A stretch of DNA of 64,000 bases from positions 124,001-188,000 of the forward strand of contig NZ_BMPW01000001.1 of assembly GCF_014647795.1 (NCBI RefSeq), in the 5' to 3' direction. The notes beneath the pieces are model-generated. The model ran no database searches. It worked only from the letters and a program-made list of their open reading frames with translations, and was not told the origin of the DNA. The translations under genes and the position numbers were made by a program. Of the stretch, positions 8,061 through 17,141 are shown in pieces (position 1 is the first letter of the stretch; every line of letters begins with the position of its first letter). The stretch comes from Actinoplanes campanulatus. Lineage in GTDB: Bacteria; Actinomycetota; Actinomycetes; Mycobacteriales; Micromonosporaceae.

Positions 8061-8927
8061 CTAGGCGGCCAGCGGCAGGCCGTCCGGGCCGGTCAGGGCG
8101 AGCCGGGTACGCAGGGTGCCCCGGCTGGCGATCTTGTCGTAGTAGGCGGCCCGGCGCCGGGCCACACAGCCCTCCTTCGCCGGGCTCTCCGCCGCCATGG
8201 CCGGGTCCAGGTGGGTGTTCAGCCCGTCCCGGAGCAGGACCAGCGCCTCGGCACGCAACTGCGACACCCGCGACTCGCTGACCCCCAGATCGGCCGCGAT
8301 CTGGACCATCGGCCGCTCCTCGAAGAAGTAGCCCTGCACCACCGTGCGCAGCCGCTCCGGCAGTGCCTCGACGGCGTGCCGCAGATAGCCGAACCGCTCC
8401 CGGCGCAGCAGCATCTCCTCCGGACCGGCGCCCGGCTCGGTGACGATGTCGTCGGCGGTCGCGGTCGCGAAACCCTGGAGGCTGAACACGGTGGCCCGGT
8501 GCACGTCGCCCTCGCCGTGCTCGATGTCCTCGACGGTGCAGCCCAGCCTGTCGGCGACCTCCTGCACGGTGGGCGTCCGGCCCAGCTCGGCCATCAGCCC
8601 CTCCCGGGCGGCGTCGACACGGCGGGCCCGCTGGCGTACCGAGCGGCTGGCCCAGTCCAGGCCCCGCAGCTCGTCCAACAGGGCGCCGCGCACCCGGGCG
8701 GCGGCGAACCGGGCGAACGGCACCCCACGCTCGGCGTCGAAACCACGAGCCGCCGAGACCAGTGCCGCGTAGCCTGCGGAGAGCAGATCGTCCCGGTTCA
8801 CGTGCGACGGCACGCGTGCCAGCATCTCCCTCACCAGGTGCCCGACGAGCGGCATGTTCGCCCGGACGATGTCCTCGCCACGCCGCTCCTCGCCACGCCG
8901 CTCGATGAAAGGCCCTTCACCACTCAT
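8061..8927 (-). CDS. RNA polymerase sigma factor, FliA/WhiG-like paralogue
   Basis: The 288-residue product is closely related along its whole length to the sigma factor at 3976-4893. It shares NMPLVGHLVREML, LSAGYAALVSAARGFDAERG, ALLDELRGLDWASRSVRQRAR, FSLQGFATATADDIVTEP and ADLGVSESRVSQLRAEAL. Regions 2, 3 and 4 are all present. The unusual shared stretch between regions 3 and 4 (SLQGF...DD.VTEP) and the extended C terminus suggest a lineage-specific pair with overlapping promoters. The N terminus carries a small repeat (ERRGEERRGED) caused by a 14-base tandem repeat near 8874-8901. A GGAGACCCCC ribosome binding site precedes the ATG. Confidence 0.9.
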   Translation of the reverse strand: MSGEGPFIERRGEERRGEDIVRANMPLVGHLVREMLARVPSHVNRDDLLSAGYAALVSAARGFDAERGVPFARFAAARVRGALLDELRGLDWASRSVRQRARRVDAAREGLMAELGRTPTVQEVADRLGCTVEDIEHGEGDVHRATVFSLQGFATATADDIVTEPGAGPEEMLLRRERFGYLRHAVEALPERLRTVVQGYFFEERPMVQIAADLGVSESRVSQLRAEALVLLRDGLNTHLDPAMAAESPAKEGCVARRRAAYYDKIASRGTLRTRLALTGPDGLPLAA

Positions 8928-9087
8928 CAGGGGGTCTCCTCAGGTACCGGCCGGCAGGGGATCTCCGGCGCTGAGGAAAAAGATGCGGCGCGCTGAGTGC
9001 CGCGGGGTTCACCTTGAGGTGCGAAGTGGTTGCGGACCGTGTCCGGGTAAAATGATCAGCAATCGACCACCCGGAGTTCCCATCTTC

Positions 9088-10752
9088 ATGCAGACCTTCA
9101 CCGAGCTCGGCGTGCCCGCCGTCCTCACCACGGCACTGGACCGGCTCGGGATCACCACCCCGTTCCCCATTCAGGCGGCCACCCTGCCCGACTCACTGGC
9201 CGGCCGCGACGTGCTGGGCCGAGGACGCACCGGTTCCGGCAAGACGTACGCGTTCGCCATCCCGGTGGTGGCCCGCCTCGCCGCGTCCAGGGCCCCGGCC
9301 CGGCCCGGCCGCCCGCGTGCGCTGATCCTTGCGCCCACCCGGGAGCTGGCCACCCAGATCGAGGCCACCGTGCGCCCGCTCGCCGACGCGGCCGGGTTGC
9401 GTACCCTCGTCGTCTTCGGCGGCGTCGGGCCGAACCCGCAGATCAAAGCCCTGAAAGCGGGCGTCGACGTGCTGGTGGCCTGCCCCGGCCGGCTCGACGA
9501 CCACATCCGCGGCGGACACGCCTCACTGGAGGCCGTCGAGGTCACCGTCCTCGACGAGGCCGACCACATGGCCGACCTCGGCTTCCTGCCGGTGGTGCGG
9601 CGGCTCATGTCGCAGACCCCGTCCGGCGGCCAGCGGCTGCTCTTCTCGGCCACCCTCGACAACGGGGTGGACGTGCTGGTGCGGTCCTTCATGCACAAGC
9701 CGGTGACCCACCATGTCGACTCGGCCGCCCAGGCGCCCGTCGAGATGGACCACCACGTGCTGCACGTGCGCGACGACGACCGGTTCGGCGTACTCGTCGA
9801 GTTGCTGGCGGCGCCCGGCCGCTCGGTCGTCTTCACCCGGACCAAGCGGCGGGCCAAGGTGCTGACCCGGCAGCTCAACGCGGCCGGGGTGCCGGCCGTC
9901 GAACTGCACGGCAACCTGGCGCAGAACGCCCGCAACCGCAACCTGTCGGCGTTCTCCGACGGCACCGCGGGGACCCTGGTCGCCACCGACATCGCGGCCC
10001 GCGGCATCCACGTCGACGACGTGGCGCTGGTCATCCACGCCGACCCGCCGGTCGAGCACAAGGCCTACCTGCACCGCTCCGGCCGTACCGCCCGGGCCGG
10101 CGCCCGCGGCACGGTGATCACGCTGATGACCGACGAGCAGCAGGCCGACGTCCGTGACCTGGCCCGCAAGGCCGGTATCCGGCCGGTGACCACCCGGACC
10201 CGGCCGGGCGACGCCCTGCTCGCCGAACTCGCGCCGGGCGAGCGCACCTTCACCGCCCCGGTGACCACTCCGCCGGCGTCCCGTCCGGCCCCGTCCCGCC
10301 CGGCCTCCCCGGAGGCTCCGGCCGAGGGCACGGCGGGCCGCTCCCGTCGTCCCCGCCGCGGCCGCGGCGCCTCCCCCGAGTCCTCGGCGTCCGCGGCGCA
10401 GCCGTCCGCTCCGGCGACCACCGGCCGGCCCCGAACGGCGGCCCAGGAACCCACCGGCCGGCCCCGAACGGCCGGCCCGGCACGGGAACCCGGCGGGGAG
10501 AGCCAGGGCCGGGTGCAGAGCCCGGGCCGGCGGCGTGGTGCTCGCCGGGGGGCCGGATCCGGTCAGTCACCCGAATCCGGCCAGGCCCAGCGGGAGCCGT
10601 CGCGTGGCTCCGGCCAGGCTCAGCGCGGGTCGGGCCAGGCGCGTGGTTCCGCTTCCACACCCCGATCCGGTACGCCCCAGCAGCGCACCACCTCGGGCGG
10701 AGGCGCAGCCGCGTTCTCGACCCGTTTCAGCGACCGCCGTTCGGGCCGCTGA
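9088..10752 (+). CDS. DEAD-box ATP-dependent RNA helicase
   Basis: The 554-residue protein unwinds structured RNA in the cytoplasm. It has the Q motif (PFPIQ, about residue 29), Walker A (GRTGSGKT, 46-53), PTRELA, the DEAD box (VLDEADHMADLGF), SAT (FSATLD), a helicase C domain (VVFTRTKRRAKVL) and HRSGRTARAG. The last 150 residues or so form a Pro/Arg/Gly/Gln-rich disordered tail with SGQAQR-type repeats, as in RNA-binding tails of bacterial DEAD-box proteins. The ATG at 9088 is preferred because family members begin at the TFTELG block; an in-frame ATG at 9052 is possible. Its 3' end overlaps the broken yceI frame by 26 bases. Confidence 0.93.
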   Translation: MQTFTELGVPAVLTTALDRLGITTPFPIQAATLPDSLAGRDVLGRGRTGSGKTYAFAIPVVARLAASRAPARPGRPRALILAPTRELATQIEATVRPLADAAGLRTLVVFGGVGPNPQIKALKAGVDVLVACPGRLDDHIRGGHASLEAVEVTVLDEADHMADLGFLPVVRRLMSQTPSGGQRLLFSATLDNGVDVLVRSFMHKPVTHHVDSAAQAPVEMDHHVLHVRDDDRFGVLVELLAAPGRSVVFTRTKRRAKVLTRQLNAAGVPAVELHGNLAQNARNRNLSAFSDGTAGTLVATDIAARGIHVDDVALVIHADPPVEHKAYLHRSGRTARAGARGTVITLMTDEQQADVRDLARKAGIRPVTTRTRPGDALLAELAPGERTFTAPVTTPPASRPAPSRPASPEAPAEGTAGRSRRPRRGRGASPESSASAAQPSAPATTGRPRTAAQEPTGRPRTAGPAREPGGESQGRVQSPGRRRGARRGAGSGQSPESGQAQREPSRGSGQAQRGSGQARGSASTPRSGTPQQRTTSGGGAAAFSTRFSDRRSGR

Positions 10753-11142
10753 CCCACAGGTCGAGCTCGACCCGGATGTGCCGGCCGATCAGCGGGCGGC
10801 CGGCGGTGACGCCGGCCGCGACCCGGTCGACCCGGCAGACGGCCGTGAGGCGGTAGCCGTCGCCGACCGGGACGGCCGGGTCCACGTCGAGGGTCACGTC
10901 GCAGCAGCCGCCGCGTACCGCCAGCACGCCGGTCATCCGCCAGCCCGCCGGGTCCGGGTGCAGGCCGGTGCTGCGGAAGCCGATCTCCGGATGGTTCGCG
11001 GTGTCCAGGAAACGGCGGCCGCCGCCGTCCCGGTCACCGGCCGCAGGCCGAACACGTGGGTGGCGGTGATCCGGCAGGACGAGCGGGCCGGGTCCAGGAG
11101 GTAGGTGCCGGGACGGATGCCGGTGAGCTGATTCGTCGTCAT
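10727..11142 (-). pseudogene. yceI-family gene broken by internal deletion and frameshift
   Basis: YceI-like lipocalin-fold proteins bind isoprenoid-type lipids and usually span about 170-190 residues. Here the N-terminal strand (GTYLLDPARSSCRITATHVFG) reads from the ATG at 11142, and the C-terminal part (RFLDTANHPEIGFRSTG, then MTGVLAVRG and LIGRHIRVELD) reads in another frame ending at 10727. The join lies near 11015-11030 in a GC-rich run. Roughly 50-60 residues of the middle (the strand before the conserved DxFF/RFLD block) are missing, so this is more than a one-base error. A good ribosome binding site (GGAGG) remains, and an IS-like hairpin lies directly upstream. Confidence 0.7.
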
Positions 11143-11514
11143 CGAAAACCTCCGTGGAAACCCCCGGCTTCAGCCGTGGGGAGGAAACGGATTCCCTGCG
11201 GAGCAGGACACGGAAAGCCGGTTCGCCGCCAAGGCGGATCCGGCGTCCCACCCGTGGGGCGCAAGTGAACAGATGTGCTAACGTTCGCCACGTCCGGCCG
11301 GTGAGAACCAAACCAGCTGGAATGAATGCGTGTTGTCGAAGTTTTGCCACGGCGGAGCGTGACCGTGCCAGTGCTGACGATGTAAGACATGCGGCTCGAC
11401 TCCCTTCGGGGTGGTGGGTCGGATGCGGTCTGAGCTGGGAAATCCCCCGGATTTATCCGTGGGGATGACGTTAAGGGAACAGGCTGTCGCGGACCGGGCG
11501 CGGGCGCCTCAGTG
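11143..11514. other. intergenic region holding an IS200/IS605-like relic
   Basis: No convincing gene lies in these 372 bases. The main content is two matched hairpins at 11161-11181 and 11443-11465 in the same orientation, with about 260 bases of lower-complexity-free DNA between them. Short open frames here do not resemble a known protein. Confidence 0.6.
11161..11465 (+). mobile_element. non-autonomous IS200/IS605-like element (candidate), two end hairpins
   Basis: Left hairpin: CCCC-CGGCT, loop TC, AGCCG-T-GGGG (11161-11181). Right hairpin: TCCCC-CGGAT, loop TT, ATCCG-T-GGGGA (11443-11465). Stem length, loop size and the unpaired T are identical, and the third stem pair differs by a compensatory C-G to A-T change. 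IS200/IS605 elements carry such subterminal imperfect hairpins at each end in the same orientation, recognised by TnpA, and TnpB guide RNAs include the right-end hairpin. No tnpA or tnpB frame is present, so this would be a MITE-like relic. Confidence 0.5.
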
Positions 11515-14274
11515 TCAGTACTGAGTTCCGGCGCCGGGGCGCAGGCGTGCGGCGAGCTGGGTGCGGTTGGTGACGCCCAGCTTGGCCAGGGTGTTGCGGA
11601 CGTGCGTCTCCACGGTCCGCTCGGAGATGTGCAGGCGGTCGGCGATCCGGCGGTTCGGTAGGCCCTCGGCGGCCAGGGTGGCGATCTCCCGTTCCCGGGC
11701 GGTCAACTCGTCACGGGTCAGTTCGGCCGCCTCGGCGACCAGGGCGGGCAGGGCCAGGCGGCGGGCGATGGCGAGAGCCTGACCGGCAAGGGTACGGGCG
11801 AGGCGCGGATCGGAATCGTGAACGCTCCGGGCGTACCCCACAAAAGATTGCGCGGCGAAAGGCGCGGCACCGCAGCGCTCCTCGCGGGTGATCGCGTCGG
11901 TGAAGTGCCGGGCCGCCGCCTCCCGGTCGCCGAGGGCGGCGGCCATCAGGCCGAGCGGGCGGGCGATCGCACCGTAGCAGGCGGTCATCGCGTTGAGGAA
12001 CCGGTCCGCGCGGGGCAGCACCAGGGCGTACGCGGTGGCGGTGAGATCGGGGTCGCCGAGCCAGGCGGCCAGTTCCCCGGTGGTCAGCGCCACGAAGGTG
12101 TGCCGGCCGTCCCGGGGCAGGTCCGGCAGCATGGCGCGAAGGCGGCGGGCGCACTCGGTTCCGGCCGCCCGGTCGCCGGCCTGGATCGACAGGCGGGCGA
12201 GGTTCGCGGCGACGATCGGTTCGGCGCCGTAGTCGGCGATCGCACCGGGCAGATCGGCCGGCCACGGTGGTGGCTCGCCGGTGAACGGGGCCAGGCAGGT
12301 GAGGAAGGCCGAGTGCAGTTCCCGGGTGGGCTGCTCCTGGAACGTCCCGGCCAGAGTGAACGCCTCGTCCGCCGTCTCCCGGGCCGCCTTGACGCGGCCG
12401 CTGAGCAGCAGGCGGGCCGCGCGGGCCCGCAGCAGGTGCCAGCGGGCGACCGGCCAGCCGATCCGGTCCGCGAGAGTGGCCAGGCCGGTGATCTCCACGT
12501 CGTAGGCGGGCAGGTCCCCGAGGGTCAGCAGGGCGTCGAGCCGCCAGAGACGGCCCCAGAGCTCGGCGTCCACCCGGCCGGAGGCGGCGGCCAGGCGGCA
12601 GCTGCGCCCGGCCAGATCAAGAACCTCGCCGGTGTCGGCGAACGGGTCCAGCACCTCGTGGCGGGCGTGTACGGCGGCGGCCGTCGCGCGGGGGTCGCCG
12701 GTTCGCTCGGCCAGCGCCATCGCCTGGCGGCTGAAATCCTCGGCCCGGGCGTGGTTCCCGGTCTCCACCAGCAGAAACGCATAGTGGGCCAGCAGCTCGG
12801 CGCGGTCCGCCCGACCACCTTCAGCGCCGGGCACGGCCGGCGCCTGATCGGCTTCGGTGCCGGACAGGGTCAAGGCGCGTTCGCAGAGGCGGGTGAGGGC
12901 CGGGGCGACCTGGCCGCCGTAGCCGCGGACGACCAGGGCGGCCGCGGTGGCCAGGTCGGGGCGCTGTTCGGCCTCGGCCAGATCGAGTACGGCGGCGCAG
13001 TCCGCGACGGCGAGCGTGAGCAGGCCGTCGCGGCTGGCGGCGCGGGCCCGGTTCAGCCGCAGGTAGGGGTCGGCCGGGAAGAGGTCGAGGGCCTGTCCGA
13101 GCCAGGTGGCCGCGGCGTGATGGTCGAGCCGGCGGCCGGCCTCGCGGGCCGCCGCCTCGCAGGCGTCCCGGGCGGCCCGGCGGGAATCGTCGTCGACCGC
13201 GCAGCGGATCCGGTGCCGGGCCGTCTCGGCGGGGTCGGCGCCGGATCCGTGCAGGGTCTCGGCGATCCGGCGGTGTGCGGTGATCCGCTCGGTCCGGGAC
13301 AGTTCGGCGTAGCGGGCCTCGCGGAGCAGTTCGTGGGTGAACCTGAGGCGGGCCGGCGTCAGCCGGTCCTCGGCCAGCACCCCGGCCTCGATCGCCTCGG
13401 CGAGAAGCGGCTCGATACCGGCGCCGGCCGGCGGTGAGGCGGCCGTGATGCGGGCGAGCAGGGGGACGTCGATCTCCGGGCCGAGGGCGGCGGCGAGGCC
13501 GAGGAGCTCGCGGCAGGCCGGGGTGAGGGTGGCGGTCCGGCGGCCGGCCAGGCGGAGCAGGCCGTCTGGCGGGTCGACGGCGGTGGCCGGACGGCGAAGG
13601 CGGCCGGTGAGCAGGCGGGCCAGTTCGCGGGTGTAGAGCGGGTTCCCGCCACCGAGCCGGTGCACCACCTGCGGCCAGGAGGGGTGTACCGGGCCGTCGG
13701 TGTGCTGGGTCAGGTAGTCGGTGACGGCCGCCTGGTTCCACGGCCCGAGAGCAAGGGTCTCGGCGCCGGGGAGATCGATGTCCAGCGTGCGGGCGGTGAC
13801 GACGACCAGGATGGGGGCGTCGGCCACGTCCCGGGCCAGGGCGGCGAGCAGGGCGAGTGAGGCGGGATCGGCCCAGTGCAGGTCCTCCAGGACCAGGACC
13901 AGGCCGCCGTCGGCGGCGGCCGCCGCGGTCCGCAGGAGCTGGACGGTGGCGTGGATGGTTCGGAATCGCACGGTCGCCGGCGGCTCACCGGGGTCGCCGC
14001 CCGCCGCCGGCAGGGGGCCGGGGAGCACGGAGCCGTGGTCGAACAGGCGCGACCACGGCCAGAACGCGGGCGCCCCCTCGCCCGGGTCGGCGCGGCCGGT
14101 CAGCACGGTGGCCCCGGCGGCGGCCGCCCGCGCGGAGAACTCCTCGACGACCGCCGTCTTGCCGATGCCGGCCTCGCCGGTGATCAGCACGACGGCGCCC
14201 GAGCCGGTGGCGGCCGTCGCGCGCAGCCGGTCCAGGGCGACAACCTCGGTCACCCTGCCGACCAGGCGGCTCAT
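11515..14274 (-). CDS. LAL-type LuxR-family regulator with AAA ATPase domain
   Basis: The 919-residue product starts with a STAND/AAA NTPase module: Walker A (GEAGIGKT, 33-40) and a Walker B-like VLVLEDLHWADP near residue 130. A long alpha-helical, TPR-like middle (about 350-840) follows, then a C-terminal LuxR helix-turn-helix (LTAREREIATLAAEGLPNRRIADRLHISERTVETHV, split here as a motif of about 60 residues ending near 912). Large ATP-binding LuxR regulators (MalT-like) are abundant in actinomycetes and often control specialised metabolism or sugar use by sensing a ligand through the helical repeats. No target gene adjoins it. A second, unrelated-in-sequence LAL protein lies at 36730-39540. 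Confidence 0.9.
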   Translation of the reverse strand: MSRLVGRVTEVVALDRLRATAATGSGAVVLITGEAGIGKTAVVEEFSARAAAAGATVLTGRADPGEGAPAFWPWSRLFDHGSVLPGPLPAAGGDPGEPPATVRFRTIHATVQLLRTAAAAADGGLVLVLEDLHWADPASLALLAALARDVADAPILVVVTARTLDIDLPGAETLALGPWNQAAVTDYLTQHTDGPVHPSWPQVVHRLGGGNPLYTRELARLLTGRLRRPATAVDPPDGLLRLAGRRTATLTPACRELLGLAAALGPEIDVPLLARITAASPPAGAGIEPLLAEAIEAGVLAEDRLTPARLRFTHELLREARYAELSRTERITAHRRIAETLHGSGADPAETARHRIRCAVDDDSRRAARDACEAAAREAGRRLDHHAAATWLGQALDLFPADPYLRLNRARAASRDGLLTLAVADCAAVLDLAEAEQRPDLATAAALVVRGYGGQVAPALTRLCERALTLSGTEADQAPAVPGAEGGRADRAELLAHYAFLLVETGNHARAEDFSRQAMALAERTGDPRATAAAVHARHEVLDPFADTGEVLDLAGRSCRLAAASGRVDAELWGRLWRLDALLTLGDLPAYDVEITGLATLADRIGWPVARWHLLRARAARLLLSGRVKAARETADEAFTLAGTFQEQPTRELHSAFLTCLAPFTGEPPPWPADLPGAIADYGAEPIVAANLARLSIQAGDRAAGTECARRLRAMLPDLPRDGRHTFVALTTGELAAWLGDPDLTATAYALVLPRADRFLNAMTACYGAIARPLGLMAAALGDREAAARHFTDAITREERCGAAPFAAQSFVGYARSVHDSDPRLARTLAGQALAIARRLALPALVAEAAELTRDELTAREREIATLAAEGLPNRRIADRLHISERTVETHVRNTLAKLGVTNRTQLAARLRPGAGTQY

Positions 14275-14335
14275 CCGGTCACGCCGACGGTCGGGCGCTC
14301 GCTCATGCGGCTCATTCTCCGCCGGACGGGCCCGG

Positions 14336-14986
14336 TCAGGCCTCGGGCACGCGGACCGTGAGTTCCTCCCCGAGAGTGAATCCGGCGGCCAGCTCGAGTT
14401 CGTCGCCGCTCCAGAAGCGGCCCGGGTCGTACCAGTTGGCCTTGCGGCCGCGCGGCAGCAGGCCCATGTCCTCGTAGGTCACCGCGACCACCTCGGCGCA
14501 GTACGCCTTCTCCAGGGTGGCGTCGCTGACCTCGCCCTCCTTCCACGGCAGACGGATCTGCGGCACCCGGCCGCGGAGCCAGCGGAAGGCGAGCTGCGAG
14601 GTGGACGGGAACGGCGTGCCGTCCAGGCGAGCCACGGTCTTGAGCGCCTTGTCCTCCATCGCGCGGGTGACGCCCGGGTCGAGCTGCCGCAGCCAGCCGC
14701 GCTGACCGTACCGGCGGGCCCAGACGGTGACCGCGTCGCGCAGGTCGTGCAGCTGGACGCCGCGCTGGAAGCTGCCGGACCACATGTCCGGAAGGGATCT
14801 GCCCAGCTCGGCGTGCCACATCAGCGGCGGCATGTCGTCGATCACCAGGGACATGCCGACGTGGTTCACCGGGCTGTTGGTGAGGGTCTGGATGGCCCGG
14901 TCCGGGCCGGAACGACCCCGGAAGATCCAGATGTCACCGGTACGGGTCAGGTCGATGGCCTCGTCGAGGCTGAGTTCGGCAACCAC
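14336..14986 (-). CDS. permuted papain-like (YiiX/YebB-type, DUF830) hydrolase
   Basis: The 216-residue protein has the circularly permuted NlpC/P60 layout. A GDIWIFRG strand is followed by a conserved His in NHVGM (residue 42), and the nucleophile candidate Cys appears late in AYCAEVVAVTYEDMG (residue 163). Such enzymes act as amidases or acyl-transferases on peptides or lipids; the substrate here is unknown. No signal peptide is seen. The GTG at 14986 is taken as start; the frame runs much further upstream but only as a shadow of the APP1 gene. Its start lies only 18 bases from the divergent start at 15005. Confidence 0.75.
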   Translation of the reverse strand: MVAELSLDEAIDLTRTGDIWIFRGRSGPDRAIQTLTNSPVNHVGMSLVIDDMPPLMWHAELGRSLPDMWSGSFQRGVQLHDLRDAVTVWARRYGQRGWLRQLDPGVTRAMEDKALKTVARLDGTPFPSTSQLAFRWLRGRVPQIRLPWKEGEVSDATLEKAYCAEVVAVTYEDMGLLPRGRKANWYDPGRFWSGDELELAAGFTLGEELTVRVPEA

Positions 14987-15004
14987 GGTGTCTATTCTCG
15001 GCTC

Positions 15005-15178
15005 ATGCGGTGGTGGAAGATAGCGGGACTGGCAGGGCTGGCGGGAGTCGCGGCGACCGGTGTGGTGATCGCCCGGGCGGAGCGCAGGCGCCGCGCCTAC
15101 ACTCCGGACGAGATCCGGGGCAAGCTGCACGCGCGCGTCGCCGAGGCGACCACCAGACCCGAGGTGGACAAGCCCTAG
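15005..15178 (+). CDS. small membrane-anchored protein
   Basis: The 57-residue product has one N-terminal membrane helix (AGLAGLAGVAATGVVIA) followed by RAERRRRAYTPDEIRGKLHARVAEA, a basic amphipathic cytoplasmic tail. The function is unknown. Its stop overlaps the APP1 stop on the other strand by four bases, and it starts 18 bases from the divergent hydrolase gene. Clean codon pattern and a conserved-looking architecture support a real gene despite its size. Confidence 0.65.
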   Translation: MRWWKIAGLAGLAGVAATGVVIARAERRRRAYTPDEIRGKLHARVAEATTRPEVDKP

Positions 15179-16224
15179 GAGATCAGGTCCGTGTCGCGCA
15201 GCAGCGACCACAGGCCGGCGCCGTCCGGCGCGGAGAACCAGGCCTTGCCGCCGGAGGGCACGACCTCGGCAGTCTCGGACGGGCCGGGGATGGCGCCGGC
15301 CAGCACGGCCTGAGTCGGGGAGAGCCGGCGGATCGCCACGGCGGCCACGTTGTCCGGGTGTTCCCGGGCGAATTCGGAGTAGATCTCCTGGTCGTGCTGC
15401 CCGTCGTCGCCGATGAGCAGCCACTTCACGTCCGGGAACTCGGCGGCGAGGCGGCGCAGCGACTTGCGCTTGTGCTCCTGGCCGCTGCGGAACCAGCGGT
15501 CCGGGGTGGGGCCCCAGTCGGTGAGCAGGATCGGGCCGGCCGGGTAGAGGTGGCGGCTGAGGAACCGGGTGAGGGTGGGCGCCACGTTCCACGCGCCGGT
15601 GGAGAGGTAGACCACCGGGGTGCCGGGGTGGGCGTTGACCATCCGCTCGTAGAGCACCGCCATGCCGGGGACCGCGGCGCGGGCGTGCTCGTCGAGGACG
15701 AACGTGTTCCACGCGGCGAGCAGCGGCCGGGGCAGGGTGGTCACCATGACCGTGTCGTCGATGTCGGAGATCACACCGAACTTGACCGTGGGGTCGATCA
15801 CCCGGATCGGGGCGTCGATCGGGACGGTGCCCTCGGTGGAGAGTTTCGCGCTCCCCCAGCCCGGGTCGAGGTCGCCCTTGACCATGACGTCGAGGTAGCC
15901 GCTGCGGTCGGTGCGCGCCTCGGTGACGGTCCCCCCGACCTCGATGCGGACCAGGGCGTTGCTCACCGGGGTGGTGGTGAAGCTGCGCCAGCCGCGGATC
16001 TTCTCCCGCTTGCGGCGGACCCGTCCGGGGCGGCTGAGCAGCACACGGGCCATCACCCGGGCCCAGCCGGGAGCGCCGTAACCGGTGTACGCGGTGATGT
16101 ACGGCTTCCAGCCGCGACCGCGCAGACGGCGCTCGACCATCTCGTGCACGGCGTCCTCGATCAGTGCCGCCCGGTGAATCCGGACCACAGGCGAGGAACC
16201 ACCTGCGGGAGTAATCGTCACCAT
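15175..16224 (-). CDS. APP1-type phosphatidate phosphatase (DUF2183)
   Basis: The 349-residue protein carries the APP1 catalytic domain (about residues 145-310). The HAD-like nucleophile motif DIDDT is at 154-158, followed by YLSTGAWNVAPTLTRFL and LLTDWGPTPDRWFRSGQEHK, then WLLIGDDGQHDQEIY. Family members dephosphorylate phosphatidic acid to diacylglycerol in yeast; in bacteria the substrate is not established. The N-terminal part (about 40-145) contains a beta-sandwich-like segment with RIEVGGTVTEARTDRSGY. No membrane helix is seen. The ATG at 16224 is the first good start. Confidence 0.85.
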   Translation of the reverse strand: MVTITPAGGSSPVVRIHRAALIEDAVHEMVERRLRGRGWKPYITAYTGYGAPGWARVMARVLLSRPGRVRRKREKIRGWRSFTTTPVSNALVRIEVGGTVTEARTDRSGYLDVMVKGDLDPGWGSAKLSTEGTVPIDAPIRVIDPTVKFGVISDIDDTVMVTTLPRPLLAAWNTFVLDEHARAAVPGMAVLYERMVNAHPGTPVVYLSTGAWNVAPTLTRFLSRHLYPAGPILLTDWGPTPDRWFRSGQEHKRKSLRRLAAEFPDVKWLLIGDDGQHDQEIYSEFAREHPDNVAAVAIRRLSPTQAVLAGAIPGPSETAEVVPSGGKAWFSAPDGAGLWSLLRDTDLIS

Positions 16225-16321
16225 CGCCTCCTTGCCGCGTCTGTACCGCCGTCCCGCCCGGCCAGGTTACCGGGCGGTCGTCACCGTCCGCTGGGAACGG
16301 TGCGCGGCTCGGACGTGGACA

Positions 16322-17026
16322 TCAGACGGCGGCGTGGAGTTCCGCCGGTGTCCATTGCTCGGTCCACCAGTGCTGTTCGGCGGTCTCGGCCGCGGGACCG
16401 GCCAGCCGGGCGGCGGCCGCGTCGGCACGCAGGGTGCGCAATGTCTCGGCGGCGGCCTCGGCCCCGCGCCAGGCGGCCCGCTCCCGCTCGACGGCTTTCC
16501 GGTACGCCTCGAGGCGGAACGCCCGGACCGCGTTGCGCAGGATCGGCTCCTGCTGGACCGGGTGCAGTCGCGGGTTCCAGCCGCGGTGCGCAAAGACGTC
16601 GGCGAGCTGGGCGATCGACAGTTGCCGGGAGCGGCACAGCTCGGTGGCGACGCGGTGCAGGTAGCGCTGGCGGTGGACGTTCTCCCCCGGCTTGCGGCGG
16701 CGGCTCATCAGCGGGAAGGCGGTGGCGGCGGCGATCCGGCGGGCCGCCTCGGAGGCCTCCTCGTACGCCTGCCAGGCCTCGTCGACGGTGGTCTGGGCGG
16801 CCAGCCACTCGGTGCGACGGCGCTGGGCGGTCTCGGCGGCCTCGGCGGCGGCCGCCTCCAGTTCGGCGGCGTACCGGTTGTCGTCGGCGACCGGTACGGC
16901 CGGGGCCCGCACGCCGCGGGGCAGCGCCGCCACGGCGACCGCGATGGCCAGGGCGAGCGGGATCAGCAGCCAGAACGCGGTGGCCTGCGGCACCGCTCCG
17001 AGAATGGTCTGTAGGACGGGTTCCAT
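16322..17026 (-). CDS. membrane-anchored coiled-coil hypothetical protein
   Basis: I do not recognise a named family. The 234-residue product has one membrane helix (about residues 15-37, FWLLIPLALAIAVAVAALP). Ala/Glu-rich helices (about 50-95) predicted to form a coiled coil follow, then a basic helical domain with RRRKPGENVHRQRYLHRVA and a Trp-containing C terminus. The start at 17026 is supported by a GGAGGTG site 6 bases upstream; the frame extends to 17233 without one. It diverges from the sirtuin gene. Confidence 0.6.
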   Translation of the reverse strand: MEPVLQTILGAVPQATAFWLLIPLALAIAVAVAALPRGVRAPAVPVADDNRYAAELEAAAAEAAETAQRRRTEWLAAQTTVDEAWQAYEEASEAARRIAAATAFPLMSRRRKPGENVHRQRYLHRVATELCRSRQLSIAQLADVFAHRGWNPRLHPVQQEPILRNAVRAFRLEAYRKAVERERAAWRGAEAAAETLRTLRADAAAARLAGPAAETAEQHWWTEQWTPAELHAAV

Positions 17027-17141
17027 GGAGCACCTCCAAGTCAAATTACTCGCAGCCGAATCGGCGCGCACCGGCCGAAGTCGCCACGGCCACCCGTACG
17101 GGGTTCTCGATCCGTCACCCGTGCGAGGGACCATGTGTGTC

